Assembly (NCBI GenBank): GCA_011033025.1
Contig: WFMF01000025.1
Span: 896,531 to 960,530, forward strand
DNA from: Beroe forskalii
Lineage: Eukaryota > Ctenophora > Nuda > Beroida > Beroidae
DNA length: 64,000 bases
Direction of reading: 5' to 3'
Shown: positions 1 through 13,800 of the stretch, one piece after another
Numbering within the stretch: the first letter of the stretch is position 1
Layout of the letters: each line of letters begins with the position of its first letter
Notes under the pieces: generated by a model
What the model was told of the DNA's origin: nothing
The model's input: the letters and a program-made list of their open reading frames with translations, nothing else
The model's database searches: none
Translations under genes and position numbers: made by a program

Positions 1-453
1 TAACTAGCAGGAAAGTAGTAGTTGTTGATGGACTCAGAAGAGACTTTGGTATATGAGGGGAAAGAGCGGTAATCTGCCACTAGGAGGATGGTCAGGAACA
101 GAGCCACGCACATCATGGCTACTCCGAGGATGCCCCATATTAGTCTGAGAGGGGAATATGTGGAAGTGGGTTTATTACTTAGAACCGGTTGTTTTAATTC
201 ACTAATATAATGGTGAATTTATAGAGGAGAGGTACTGTAAATGAAGGGTTCACGATTGGGAGTTAGAACGATACGAGAGATGTTTAGAGTAGGAGCTTTT
301 GAAAATCATGTAAAACAAACTCCAAAAGGTTAAAATTAACGTCCCTGAAGCAAGAATTTTGCGATAGAAGGTAGGTATTTAGTATCTCACCTAGGGATCG
401 GGGCCGCATAGTTGAGCAAAGAGTTGAGGTAGCCGTTATCCAACGCCTCCAAT
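1..453 (-). CDS. Probable DEG/ENaC-type sodium channel, exons 2 and 3 (partial, runs off the window)
   Basis: Two small exons read on the minus strand. The first, 453 to 391, encodes LEALDNGYLNSLLNYAAPIP; it is flanked by a CTCTCAG acceptor and a GTGAGA donor. The second starts at 144 after another CTCTCAG and stays open to base 1. The phases agree (2 nt plus 1 nt make an Arg codon), giving PIPR-LIWGILGVAMM. The second exon has one hydrophobic span of about 20 residues followed by ADYRSFPSYTKVSSESINNY and YFPAS. A short cytosolic N-terminus, a single helix and then Y-x-x-x-P-x-x-T and FPA is the pattern of the first membrane segment of degenerin/epithelial sodium channel/ASIC proteins, which are trimeric plasma-membrane cation channels. 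The usual FPAVT is FPAS here. The pore and extracellular domains lie outside the window. The family call is tentative. Confidence 0.5.
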
Positions 454-1492
454 CTGAGAGGTGGGAGAAAAGGGTGAAAATTCCCATGAGAGAATGAAAA
501 GGTAGGTGCCCTGATATATCAAGTCACCATTTAGAATGTAAGTTATTGAGTCATCACATTGGTAATTTCTATTGAGCTATTGCCCTGTGACGTAATATGA
601 CGTTTATTTCGATGATGAATTGGGGATGAAGCAGTATAATTATTTTAAAAAATAAAGTTAATATAATAAATCACCTTCGTCTCTGACCTGTAGACCTGTT
701 ATACATAAAGGTTTGATAAGGGACCCGATGAAAACTCGTTGTTCATTAGTTCATACTGAATACAAAGATCTTATTAATCTTATAAAGACTTAAGGAGGCC
801 ACAAAATCGTTTGCAGTGCACTTTGAGCTTCATAATCACCCCAGCCCAGCAGATGACCCAATGACCCATCGCAGGCCGTTAGCACTTGCAATCAGTTTCA
901 GGCCTTAAAATATTTTAATCATCATGTACCTATTGTGCAAGATCAACTGGAATTGCCTGACATATTTACCTATGGATTCCATAGGTGGGTTATAATATTG
1001 AATGACCTTTAACATAGTTACATTGCTACGGAAGCATGTTTATTTTGAATTTACCATTTAAGCATTTATAACATTTGTAAGTTAGTGGTTGGTATAAGAT
1101 TTAAATAAATGTAACAAAGAAAACCAACTAAACAAAACAGTACAACGATAATCCATATGTTATTATTATCATGGGCCATTAGAATAAGAATCATGAGGTA
1201 GGTACAAACATGCAGCAATTACATCCTGCGACGTACAACAAACACACAAAGTACAAGTTACAAAGTACAACTACAAGGTACAAACGATTGTGCAAGCAAT
1301 GTTAGAATGTACATTAAACGTGGTAGGTACACAATCATTGTTTACATAGGCAGCTATTAATAGGTTGCGTAATGTAGCTATCACATATCACAGAAATACA
1401 AAAACACTCCACTCATGAGTTGTACGAAAAGCAGTACCCCTGATGCTTTCATCAAATTAGGCTATAAACTAGGCGACTCAATTAGTTTTAAG
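454..1492. other. Noncoding AT-rich DNA, probable intron of the channel gene
   Basis: I see no exon, RNA gene or terminal repeat here. Around 1230-1290 there is a loose run of ACAAAGTACAA-like words. If the channel model is right, this is the part of intron 1 between exon 2 and the LTR element. Confidence 0.4.
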
Positions 1493-1497
1493 GATAT

Positions 1498-2421
1498 TGT
1501 CAATTGTCATATATCCCCAATACTTAGAGATACGATATTTTACTATCTTATATCATTGGAGAGATTGGAATGAGACTTTTATTAGAATAAGACTTTTATC
1601 TCTTTGAGTTATTATCATATATCTTTAAGCTATAAGTCAGCCAAATACTTACAGTGAAGTGAGAAGTTGTAGTGAAGTATATATCAAAGTATCAAGAACC
1701 AATGAAAATATTGTAACTGACGGAATCCCAAAACACGTAATCTGATTGGTGGAAAAGCTAGACTTTGATCTCAGTAGAAAGGTAGTAAGGTAATGTTGTC
1801 AGCCTGGCCAATCAAAAACTAAGACTGGACAAATCCGACCAATCAAAATTTGAGTCCAATATAATCATAAATGTATTGAAGATTTTTGGTCATAAGTCAT
1901 AAGTCTGAGACGGAAATCTGACCAATTAAAATACTACCTTACTAAGAGTTGGACCTTACTAAATATCTACCTCGGCAGATCACAGTAATCATGACAGCTA
2001 AACCAATCACAGATCGAATGAAATATTATGGCAACACATTTTCTAGTAGATATTTTGTGAGATTTGGTGAATTGGTATATAGTAGAGATAAGAAAGTATA
2101 AGTGTGTGAATATGAATGTATCTTTATCTTTATCTTCCCCTGGTTCCATTATCCTGGTGTTTCATTGCTTCCAACAAACCCAAATCCTTATACGGTCAAT
2201 CTTCCTACACCTCAAACAACCGTTTATTTCGGGTCCGATGAGTAACCAGAGCATTCCAAGTTTATCCATACGGATGAAAGGCTCACTGGAGCACTTTAGA
2301 ACCATCAACTCCTAGTATCAACTTTCCATCATCTATCAAACCTTTAAACTCAGTCCTTAAGTTTCCAACATTCATTTTAAACCATCTATAAACATTTATT
2401 CTATAAAACCCCGAAATAACA
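1498..2421. repeat. Left long terminal repeat (internally shortened copy)
   Basis: 1505-2014 matches 8990-9505, and 2015-2421 matches 10149-10555. Both copies end in CCCCGAAATAACA. The middle portion present in the right copy, including the 60-bp tandem array, is absent here. Confidence 0.7.
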
Positions 2422-3577
2422 TTGGAGCTTGAACTAAAGAAACCCAGTTAGCATTTAAGAATTGGTTGACCACAATATTGGGAATTGTTGGGAGCTGTGT
2501 GACTCGCTCAGGAGAATTGACAGATACTAGTAGTGCCAAACAACATTCCTTTGGATGCAATAGATATTTTAGAATCACTCCAGAGAAGGAAAAATAAGAA
2601 TTCTTGTTCATTCACAAATGCTGGCAGAAGCACACGTCGACTGGATTTGCAGTCGTACAGAATTTCGAAATTAATCAATAAAATACGCGATCGTGGACGT
2701 ATAAGCTGAATGGTTCTCAAATGATTCATCGCACAAGAAATTGCTGTAAACTCACATAACACGAAACTTACATAGCGGCAACCTATTTGAATTCACTAAT
2801 TAAAACCTCACAACACCAGGATCGTAAATTTTAAACCAATGAAGTGAGCATATCATTTCACACAAATTCGAACAGCTAAAACCCATGGATGGTAGAATGT
2901 TACAATCTAGCACGCTATGAAATCATGAACTACTCCTCGTATATCTCTAGTAGAAGCTTGTCACGTGATTAGTCTCATGCTATACGCAAGCGCAATGATA
3001 TCTTCCCTGCAGGCTCTATGGAGCATTAGAAATTTCAACAATTACATGTGTACCAGAATCTCTATTCCTCTTATTGACCCACCCAACGAAGAGAACTACA
3101 CTCGTTTTAGGATTATCCGTTAATTACAACACTCTCTATCGACAAGCCCCCCAGGGACAATTACGTACTTAATTACTGTGTCATAAATCCACAAAAAGTG
3201 CCATTAATTATTCAAGAAGTATGTTATTGCAATAGAGTAGACAAAGGCAATTAGCTCTCCGCACTGCAATAATTCATATATACTTAGGCAGGGGTAAGCT
3301 ACATACTAAAATTCGAAACATGACGTCGGACATTACGTATAATGAGGACTGTAATTACCTAAACAGGGAATCAGGACAATGCCATATATTTATAGAATTT
3401 TTATTTTATAGTTTATTCTATCTTATGTTATCTAATGTTATGTTAAAATTGATCACTAACTGACTGCCAATTGCTAGGAAAGCATCGCACCACAGGATTT
3501 AAATGGGCCCGCGCAGAATTGCAATTATTTTTCACGCAGGCCACTCAATACTAATAAATGAATAAGGGAATTATTAT

Positions 3578-3925
3578 ACCGGCCGAGGTTGGGGATATAT
3601 TCCGGCCGAAGACATGTTATATTTTGCCTGCCATAGGGATGAAGGTTATTTTGGGATGAAGGTTATTTTGGGATTATTGGAAGGCGCCGGCGGATGAATG
3701 ATTATAGATACAATATGGGGATTAATAATTCCAGCCGAAGAAATGTTCATTATACCCGCCCAAGGGATGAAGGATACTTAGGGATTAATGGAAGGCGCCG
3801 GCGGAAGATCATGATTATTGATATTATGGCAATATAAAAATACCGGCTGAAGACATGTATAACTATACCCGCCCTAGGGATGAAGGATATTTAGGGATTA
3901 TTGGAAGGCGCTGGCGGATGATCAT
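3578..3925 (+). repeat. Three tandem units of about 110-130 bp inside the LTR element
   Basis: Three imperfect copies carry the landmarks CCGGCCGAAGACATGT, TAGGGATGAAGG and GGAAGGCGCCGGCGGA in the same order. GC-rich blocks (GGCGCCGG) stand out from the AT-rich surroundings. No coding sense is evident. Confidence 0.75.
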
Positions 3926-6784
3926 ATTGATTCAAGTAATAATTTGAGCGCTCAATAGGTTTGTATGAAGAATAATTGGAATGCCACGGCAATTAAGTCT
4001 CGGGATTAGGCGGTTGTATACAATATACTACTTTGGAAGTGCACAACTTTTATTCCAATGCACAACAGGTCTGTAAGAATTTGGGGTACGCTAAATCGTC
4101 ATTTAGTGCTATAGCTAGATACTGCACTGAAGCTCCCGTGTTTAACAAATCATGGACTAACCAATTAACAGGATACTGTAGTACCTTTTAGTCGGCCGTG
4201 TTGTCGGGCTACCTGGATTAGATGGTCACCCCCAGGCAAGTGGCGCACGGTGGTGCGTGGACGGTGATCCACACCTAAGCTGATGTAAACCCAGGCTTCA
4301 ACCCCGATGATTACGAATTTATATGGATGAATGGAATGTATTGGTTCCGGGGCAAATTGAATGAAATGGCAATAATTAAGTCGATAAAATATTGGGGGTT
4401 TACATCAGTGAACAGGCAAGGCAAGTGAAAACGGTCAGAGTTCATTGTGCAAGTACACTTTCGATCAGACCGTTGGCGGAGACCAGGTGTGCCAACCCCA
4501 TGCACTGGTATCTCCGTCGCTACAGACTGTGCCACCTGCCGGTAGGATCACAATGCTATAAAATCCTTGGATGCTACGAGGTTGCGTGTCCTGCTTTAAG
4601 TACAGTTGGGCCAACATAACACCTATCAGGCCAATTAAGTCGTGGAATTGCGAATTGAACGGCGGGAAGCATCAGGCAGCACTCAAGATAAGCGTACTGA
4701 AGAAATAGCGTCCGCTCAGATTACACATGTCTTAGCAATTTAGGTATTTGAGACTTAAACATTATACTGTGGAATTAAGGATGGCAGGAGATCGAGAACC
4801 AAAATTACATCAAAGATCATGTAAACACCATAACATGGGACATAAGGAAATAAGGCAAATTGAACATCAAATCTAGACCTGGCACAGTATGAAATATGAT
4901 CACAAAACTTGAGGACAATATATTGTAGCGTACTGAGTACTCTCAATGCAGAACCAGTTACAGAAGTACAAAGTCATGTTAGATCGGTGTGTCTAAGTGT
5001 CCCACTCAGTTTGGATCCCAGATGGCTGAGTGGAAAAGAGGGGGTGTTTCCGACTTACGCTGGTAGTGATCCAGCCACCTGCTATATATGTGTGGGAAGC
5101 AGGTGCCCCTCCGATGCTCGCCTGGCTGTGCACCGTTGGGCTTTGTGTCTCATGCGTGAGGCATGCACAGGTCAGGAGATTTCACCGATCCGACAATGAT
5201 AACAGGTTACTAGCCATGCACTATTGAAATCTTCAAAAGCCAGAGAGCAGAGGAGCTCAAAAAGTTCAACTTGATCAACTTATTAAATTGATATAACGAG
5301 CTTCTAGCAATTAACAGAAAATAGAGAATGAATTTCTGGCCTATCAAGAAATTCAAGCGCTAGTCACTACACTACGCTTGTTACTCAACCATACGCACTA
5401 CGCATGTTCAATAACAAATACTTAAGTGAGGTAGCTTCAAAGCCCTACAGTAGGTCCATGAATGTTCTAAATTCACTATTGAAGTACAGTTAGAGGATTA
5501 GAAGAAATGACAATTACTGACGTAGTATAAGATTCCTATCCAGTTAATATACATCAAAGCAGCAGATACTTACGTACCAACGAGTAACATAGTTTAACTC
5601 GATGTGAATGCTGAATCATGCAAAGTTCAATGGAATGATTAGTCAACTAACTAAAAATAGGAGTTAATGGCCCTTGATAGAAGACCATGTTTCTTTCAAG
5701 CAACTCTCATGATAAGATAATTAGATAGTTAAATGACCCGTGACCATATTAACAATCAATGAAAATAAATCCTACTTTGAAAAATATGATAAAAAAAAGC
5801 ACTAAAGACCATTATATTATCTTTGTGCTAATGTACCATTTATACAGTATTATAGTAATATGCTACGGCTCCCTAAACGTGAACACTGAACAATATAAGA
5901 AACATATTATTAGTACCCATAGACGAGCTCATCCTAGAAAGATCAGAGAAATTAGTAGAGTATTTAAGTTAAGGTCATTATAAGCTCATGATGAATAGGC
6001 GGACAAAATGACGTCATGACCATCTTGTATATAACAAATTGTGGATTCTAACCCTATACTATCCGTAAGCAAATACCCATCAAGTGCAAAATGACTCTCA
6101 ACAGCCCATTTAAAAAAATGCCCTTCAATTAATTCACGCCAAAGAATATTAAGTCATAAACCATTGTATAATGTACACAATCAAAATGACCACTGCATAC
6201 CCATACACCAACAGTTAATGAGCAATATTCATTGATCTCGAGTTTAAAATCTGACTGAAACTATCTCTCTATCTTAGAACATCATATCAGCTGTCAGCCC
6301 CAACTGACAGCAGTCATGCAATTTAACTACAATTCAATAATAAATCATACTGCTTCATTGCATGAAGAACAGCGATAACATTCACTTATCATTATCCACT
6401 TCACCCACAATAGTAATACAACGCATCCAATCATTCATAACTGATCATAAGTCACAGAACTATTCGGCAACTTACGACACATCTTTTGCTTGAACTAGTA
6501 ACTTTTGGGCATGTTTCACTGTTGCCGAATTTGTACCATCGGCCACATAATGGCATTTGTGGATGAATTCTCGCTATTGCAACCAACTTCATCTGAATTT
6601 GAATATTTACAGCTTAGAAGCTTAGAAATGAATACAATACAGCGTCCAGAAAACATAATATTTTCAAAAATGCAATTTGAGTTGGAAAATTCTAACCAGA
6701 AAATGTTTCTTCATGTTCAAAGGACACCAGTATTGTACATCAGTTCAATCTTTGAAAATACTTGTTAAAAGAAAATGTTGTATA

Positions 6785-6952
6785 AAAATGTTAAATGAAA
6801 ATGTTAAATGAAAATGTTAAATGAAAATGTTAAATGAAAATGTTAAATGAAAATGTTAAATGAAAATGTTAAATGAAAATGTTAACTGAAAATGTTAGAT
6901 GGAAAAGTTAAATGAAAATGTTTAATGAAAATGTTTAATGAAAATGTGCTAT
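6785..6952 (+). repeat. 13-bp minisatellite (TGTTAAATGAAAA)
   Basis: About a dozen head-to-tail copies of TGTTAAATGAAAA, the last few with single-base variants. It lies in the internal region of the LTR element. Confidence 0.9.
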
Positions 6953-7639
6953 GAATCTTGAAGTTCATCAGTTAGATCCTTTTTCCGTATTTCAAATGAA
7001 AATTTTCCATAAGTATGTATTCTAAATTATGCCTTAAACTTTCACAAGAAAATTCCCAAATGTTTGCGAGTGTTACTTACAATTGGCTTAACATTTGATC
7101 TTTATAGAATTTATTTGATCTTAATCAAAGTAAATCTAAATAACAAAGCTGTCTTTAAGTAAGATTGAACTATGGTTCCACTGTTGACATTTACTTACAA
7201 ATGGATCAAAAAGGCAACATAGCACATTTTCATCAATTACTTGAATATTATTATGATACTTACGATTATATTCTTACTATTATTATATTACTTTGCTGCG
7301 CTACTGCAATGAAAAAGTACGACTTCGACGAGGAAGTACGTCCCTACTTTCTGCCCTCAGATTTGTCAACTTATCAATCACAACTCTGATGGAACATCCA
7401 AACATAGCAATGAAGGACATTATACTCCGTCCTGTCACAACATACAAGTGTCTCACCTATCGATATCTCATGACATCAATGCTAAGAGCCCTTGACATCC
7501 AAAATCTCTCATTGGCATAATGGATATTCCTGTTATGTGATTGCCTAATGCAGCGCAAAACTTTGCCTTGCATCAAAACACATATATTGTTTTCATGAAC
7601 AACTCAAGATTCAAATAACACCACTCAGGCTCTAGAGCA

Positions 7640-8564
7640 ATGAAAAGATTACAAAGTTCCACTCTGGAGCCAAGGAAAGTCATGATAATAATACGCAACC
7701 AAGATGGTTCCTTATTCACTGGAGAAGATCTTACAACTAAAGCAACTACTGGAATGTATCCAACCAGTTCACTCGTTACCCAGGAGACTGAAGTCTTTGT
7801 ACCTTTAACAAGAGACCTTCGTCGCATCCTGAACAAGCACAAAATAAGCTTCATTGACCCAGCGAACTTCCCCAAAACGCTTCTTCCGAGCATGGAAAGG
7901 TTGGCAGAAACCTTGAACTCTCATCCCCTTCGGGTAGGCTATCTCGACGAGGCTGAAAAAGAAGAAATACTGATGATGTTTAAAATTATGAAAACTCAAA
8001 ACACCGACATCAAAGAGGCCATGTGCCGCCGACGAGCTCAGCATGACCCCCCTTCCTATCAGCAAGGATGAGTGCATGGCTTCGCTCGAAAACATCAAGA
8101 AGGCCCCAGATATCTTTAAGTCAAGGCCACTCAACGAAACAGGATTCCCCACATCAATGTTCTCCAAATATCTAACAATCGATCAACGTGATCTGGTGGA
8201 TGCTGGAATTCCCCACATGGTCAAAGAAGGAGCCCTGAAACTTCGAGTGGGATTCAATGTTGCACTGGAGAAAGAAAGCAAACAAGAACTTTTGAACTAC
8301 ATACAATCCTTCACACAACTCCTGGATACCTTATGTAAGGAGCTGGCGTCGCTGATCTCCAAGACCCTACGTGGATATCGAGGAAGAGCACAAAAGATGA
8401 AGCGTCGCCTCATCCTAGAAGTCCGTCATCGATGCCTTGCATCGAGACACTATGCAGACAAGATATTGGCTGAACCTCACCAGTCTTGGGGCGAGCTGAG
8501 GAGACATACCTTGGCTGCGATTTCGGCATTACAGTACATCCTCCATCTGCCGGAAACCTTCTGA
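7640..8564 (+). other. Unrecognised protein-coding block in the LTR element interior
   Basis: Two open frames lie end to end with a short overlap (7640-8071, 143 codons; 8043-8564, 173 codons) just upstream of the right LTR. The products are polar and mostly helical in composition. The second has a basic patch around RGYRGRAQKMKRR. Neither shows a zinc knuckle, protease, polymerase or integrase motif that I recognise. Position and length make a structural-protein remnant of the element possible, but this is inference. The block is a fossil piece, not a host gene call. Confidence 0.35.
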
Positions 8565-8989
8565 TCCTCACCCAGAAATCAGAATTTGTTGATGGACCAT
8601 AAAATCTGCATAGTCCTTCATTGAATTGCTCTTAGCAAATATCCAAAGATGGAAGATAAAAAGACTCATAAGACACTGAAATCTGTATCTGTTGTTAGAA
8701 ATCCTGCTGACAGCAGTCTCCAAGACTGATAAAATGTACCAGAAAGTGGCAAGATAGAATGTTCATCATCAAGTCGTGTCAAACTTCCTTAAGGAAAAGA
8801 CTGAAACGTGACTCATCCGAATTAATGGCAGTAGGTAGGGACAACGAAAGAAGAAACGGCATCGCTATGACTTGCTAATATTGCTATCTTTATCCTTATA
8901 ATCTTATATGTGAAAATTTATGGAACCCGGGGCGTGCTTATAACGAAATAGGTCTGAACTTCAGACCAATTTCTTAAAATGCATGGACT

Positions 8990-10555
8990 TGTCATATATC
9001 CCCAATACTTAGAGATACGATATTTTACTATCTTATATCATTGGAGAGATTGGAATGAGACTTTTATTAGAATAAGACTTTTATCTCTTTGAGTTATTAT
9101 CATATATCTTTAAGCTATAAGTCAGCCAAATACTTAGAGTGAAGTGAGAAGTTGTAGTGAAGTATATATCAAAGTATCAAGAACCAATGAAAATATTGTA
9201 ACTGACGGAATCCCAAAACACGTAATCTGATTGGTGGAAAAGCTAGACTTTGATCTCAGTAGAAAGGTAGTAAGGTAATGTTGTCAGCCTGGCCAATCAA
9301 AACTAAGACTGGACAAATCCGACCAATCAAAATTTGGAGTCCAATATAATCATAAATGTATTGAAGATTTTTGGTCATAAGTCATAAGTCTGAGACGGAA
9401 ATCTGACCAATTAAAATACTACCTTACTAAGAGTTGGACCTTACTAAATATCTACCCTCGGCAGATCACAGTAATCATGACAGCTAAACCAATCACAGAT
9501 CGAATACAGCAAAACCAACCAATCAAAAATTGAAGAACCGATATAATCATAAATCCGGTGAAGATTGAGCATTTAGAGCCGTCAGAGCCAGTTAGTGTGA
9601 CGTAGGTCAAGGTGGCTTTATAAACCCAAGATACCCAAGGACAGCTCACTTCTCTCCAAGGTCTTTCATAAGACCAACTCCCTGAGAGGACTGAAGGACT
9701 CGAAACCACTTCTCTCCAAGGTCTTTCATAAGACCAACTCCCTGAGAGGAGTAGAAGACTCGGGAACCCACTTCTCTCCAAGGTCTTTCATAAGACCAAC
9801 TCCCTGAGAGGACTGAAGGACTCGAAACCACTTCTCTCCAAGGTCTTTCATAAGACCAACTCCCTGAGAGGAGTAGAAGACTTGGGAACCCACTTCTCTC
9901 CAAGGTCTTTCATAAGACCAACTCCCTGAGAGGACTGAAGGACCCGAAACCACTTTCTCCTAGGTCTTTCATAAGACCAATTCCCTGAGAGGACTCGGAT
10001 CTATCATAAGACTATATCCGTAGCTCTTTATCTCTTATATCCCAGGGTGGATGCTACCTACCTTTCTGGCTTCATGATTGCCTATCTGGCGTGAAGGAAA
10101 AGGCGTTAGCTTCCCCTCTGGGATCTTATTAATGGGTTGACGATAGCAAGAGTGAAATATTATGGCAACAAATTTTCTAGTAGATATTCTGTGAGATTTG
10201 GTGAATTGGTATATAGTGGAGATAAGAAAGTATAAGTGTGTGAATATGAATGTATCTTTATCTTTATCTTCCCCTGGTTCCATTATCCTGGTGCTTCATT
10301 GCTTCCAACAAACCCAAATCCTTATACGGTCAATCTTCCTACACCTCAAATAACCGTTTATTTCGGGTCCGATGAGTAACCAGAGCATTCCAAGTTTATC
10401 CATACGGATGAAAGGCTCACTGGAGCACTTTAGAACCATCAACTCCTAGTATCAACTTTCCATCAACTATCAAACCTTTAAACTCAGTCCTTAAGTTTTC
10501 AACATTCATTTTAAACCATCAATAAACCTTTATTCTATAAAACCCCGAAATAACA
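8990..10555. repeat. Right long terminal repeat (longer copy)
   Basis: About 1.57 kb. It starts TGTCATATAT and ends ATAACA. A TATAAA box at 9619-9624 is followed about 25 bp downstream by the 60-bp tandem array, as expected for an LTR promoter region. Confidence 0.7.
9647..10000 (+). repeat. 60-bp tandem array inside the right LTR
   Basis: Six units of about 60-63 bp share CACTTCTCTCCAAGG and CATAAGACCAACTCCCTGAG. Two alternating unit ends (CTGAAGGACTCGAAAC and GTAGAAGACTCGGGAACC) give a higher-order pattern of two. Long frames across it merely translate the repeat. Confidence 0.9.
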
Positions 10556-10838
10556 GATATCTTAACAAATAACAAGTAAATAAGATCAGTGGCTTGGTAT
10601 CAAGTAATTAGATCACTGTAACAATAGGTTGGTAGTACAAAGGCAACGGCTAATGCTCTAATGGAAAAATCTGAAAAAATCCACTTCCGCAGTTTTTCTA
10701 CCGCTTTGGTACATTTCTTTGGTACTTTGCTCCTGTGTGCGCTTCATTTGTATTCTGCGTTTTGATCGTGAGTGATTTCGATGATGCTGATAGTAATTAG
10801 TAATTAGCTATTCTCTTTTATCTGGAAATATTACTCAC

Positions 10839-10873
10839 AAGTTATGAGGTGGACCACCGTTTTCCTCGCTCAT
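10839..10873 (-). CDS. Possible first coding exon of the DEG/ENaC-like channel
   Basis: On the minus strand an ATG at 10873, with A at -3, begins MSEENGGPPHN and runs into a good GTGAGT donor after 35 nt. Two nucleotides are left over, the phase required by the exon starting at 453 (giving HNL-LEALDNG). If correct, the LTR element sits in a 10.4-kb first intron. The exon is short, so chance is a real alternative. Confidence 0.33.
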
Positions 10874-13800
10874 TGTCTTTTTGGGAAGGAGGGAGAGGTA
10901 GGAAAGGGTGTCTGTCGAGATGCACAGATGTGGTAGGTGAAGTGTGGTAAAGTGGTGTGGTAGCTGAGAGAGCGCGTGGTAGAAGTAAGGCTGTTTGGTA
11001 GAAGAAGTGAGATAGGGAAGGAGGATTAGAAGAGGCGATGAGGTTTAACAGATTTCAGAATCCCCACGTAATCAGCAGTTACTGCGTGAAGAGTTCCATC
11101 CACTTCATCTCAACGAATACGCCATATTTCCTGATCAAGGTTATTAGAGGTTACCATAATGAAATAATATTTCGTTAGATAAATTCTCGCTGCTTTTATC
11201 AGGTCAATATGATAACTGAAACGTTTATAACTTTAACAATGACCGGTTACCATTTCTCCATAAATCTGGTTATGGTTTCGGTAAACGCCCCGTTAACCGG
11301 TTTTTCGGTTCGGTTAACTGGTATTTTCCGACGTGAATCTACAGTGCACTGTCACATAAATCAGGTGCACGTCCAACTCAGCAAGCAGAAACGACATGAG
11401 ATGATTTAATAAACCTATATTTGGATTAAAGATTTAAAGATTCAAATATTCATTAACTTTCCATTTCCTAGAGGCCATGATATTCTCATTTCCTCTGACT
11501 TCTTAATGAATAGAGCAGTCAAGGACAGCATCTCATAATCATGCTATGATTAATGCCGATAATGAGCTGCCATGATATTTCTATATTTCAAACGAGAATT
11601 CGCTTTATAACCAGATCTTCGAAAACGATCATTGCCTGCATTTCATTCAGTATTTGAGCCACCATGCAATACTCAGAATTTGATATTAAGGTAGCACTAG
11701 TCCTACTGGTAGAAATTCACGCGTACGGATAACGTTTTGGGAGACGCGGTAGCTCAAGTCGAAGAATGTTTGCTCAATAATGAATTTCACCGCATACAAT
11801 TTTGCATATCAGCTTGTGGGTTCATTAGAATTAACACATTTAGTGTTAATTTAGAGGAAGAGCATGATTTTCTTGGCAACTTTTTTGTGGTTCTTGAGCC
11901 TATCATGGACTACCGAAAACCGTTCTAACATCTTTGGGAGGATTTAGGTCACGGGGGTTAAGGATCAATCCCTTACTACTGGCAAAGTTAAAAGTAGAGA
12001 TTCACCCAGTCTTATATGGTAAATTGGTTAACCCTCCCTGTTTAATGGTACTTGGCACAGGGAGTTTTCTCTTCTTACTTTTTCTTAGTAAGAAGAATTG
12101 GATAAATTCACTCAGAGGTGGTCAAAGAGACTCCATATACGGCATACAAGAATATGAATGGGGTGGAACTCTTAACCACTCGTTAATAAGCTGCACTTAT
12201 AAATGATTATATACTCTGCTCAGGAGTTTTACTCATTAATAAAAAGTATCCCACAATCAGAGATACAATGTGTTTCAAACAGATCATTCAACTTCAGGAT
12301 TTGCTTTTTGCTATTTATTGCATAGTTCGTTGATTTGTTGATTTGTTTTGCTATTTATTGCATAGTTCGTTGATTGCTCAGTCGATTACCAACTCCCAAT
12401 TTTAATGAGTTGCAATTTGCATTTTGCACCTTGACATAATGATAATGTCCATGGACAAAAAGGTAATGAACAAAGCAAATATATTTATATAAGGATGAAC
12501 ACAGCAAGCTGGCCGTACTAGCAATCAAATTAAAAGTACCTTCTTAATTAGTTGGTTATTTAAAATGTCTATATTTGTGAGAAAACCATTAAATCTAACA
12601 GTTTGAAAAGAAGGTAGCATATCGTGGAAGTAAAACTGAAGCCGTGAAGGACAAAAAGAGAAAAGTGCGCAAGTCTGACTTATAACTTAAAATGATGTAG
12701 CTGTTTATTGAGGTAACAGTTATAAACAAAGACTAAAACACCGTGTAAGCCGCAATTTACAGCACAGAACAGCTGATGTTGGGCAGGAAGGGTCTGGGTA
12801 TGTGAAGACAATGCAGAGCTTGTCACATGACTCAAGGCACAATATCACAATATGAAGCAGAACACAAATACCTTTCACTCATGATCATTGATCAGCTAGC
12901 TTTATATTCAAACACAACTGGGAACGTAAACAATGGGACTGGCAAGAGTTGACCTCATAGCATAGCCTGAAGGGGCATTTTGATGACGTTGAAAGACTTA
13001 TTTTCAGTCCCTTCGGATCCATTAAATAAATCCTTATGATGTGGCATAATTATATGATATTCTACTAGTAGTCTATGAAGATGAAGCGAAATTACTCATT
13101 AAGTCAGACCTGAGCCTCCTGATTGAAATGATATTCATCAAGACATCATTCTAAGGTATCATAATGATGTCACTCTTGTTCTCTATTTATCGTCTGCTTA
13201 TTCCAAGCTAAGGAATAGGAATACTAATATAGGGATGGTAGGCCATATTGATAGATGTTGGAATCTTGGGCTCACAATAAGCACGGTAAAATTGATAACA
13301 TGCCGACTATCACCACAAACGAATTCCCAATAAGATCGAGAGGTAAATAGTGAGTAATTGCTGGAAAGACTTATGAACTATTGCTAGTTAAGCCGTTTCA
13401 GTGCGAACATGCCAGCTGCAGTTTGAATGTGAGATGCTTTATTATGCGAGACAATCGCATGACAATAGGACGCTGCAGCTTTCAGGGGCCAACGTTCTGC
13501 AGTGTACTGGAGACTGGAGAGTTAATTGACTACGCTAAACCGACTAGTTTTCTGGCGGGGCTACCTATAAATATTCAACTTGCATCTTAGCTTTAAATCC
13601 GTGACAGTGTGACACGCTTTAACAACGTGATTCTCATGTCCAAAATGGTTATGAAGATATGAGTAGTGTCAATGGTCATTTGCCGTGAGATACGATAATC
13701 TTCCTGTATAAACACTCTCATTACACTCTCATGTCACACACTTATGTCACACACTCATGTCACACACCCATGTGCAAAACATTTTCTGAACTGTTGCCAA

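Larger units (their letters stand above)
1498..10555. mobile_element. LTR-type retroelement fossil, about 9.06 kb, non-autonomous looking
   Basis: Two long direct repeats (1498-2421 and 8990-10555) bracket an internal region of about 6.6 kb. The outer ends read TG...CA and are flanked by GATAT on both sides (1493-1497 and 10556-10560), consistent with a 5-bp target duplication. A TGGAGC word right after the left repeat sits where a primer-binding site is expected. The repeats look about 98% alike by eye, so the insertion is fairly young. The left repeat lacks about 640 bp that the right one has. I recognise no reverse transcriptase, integrase or protease, so the element looks gutted or non-autonomous (LARD-like), and its superfamily cannot be assigned. 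The 7-bp mismatch at the extreme 5' edge leaves the exact left end uncertain. Confidence 0.6.

Noticed and set aside
1498-2421. Solo LTR
   Set aside because: Its own flanks do not match; flanks match only when paired with the right copy at 10555.
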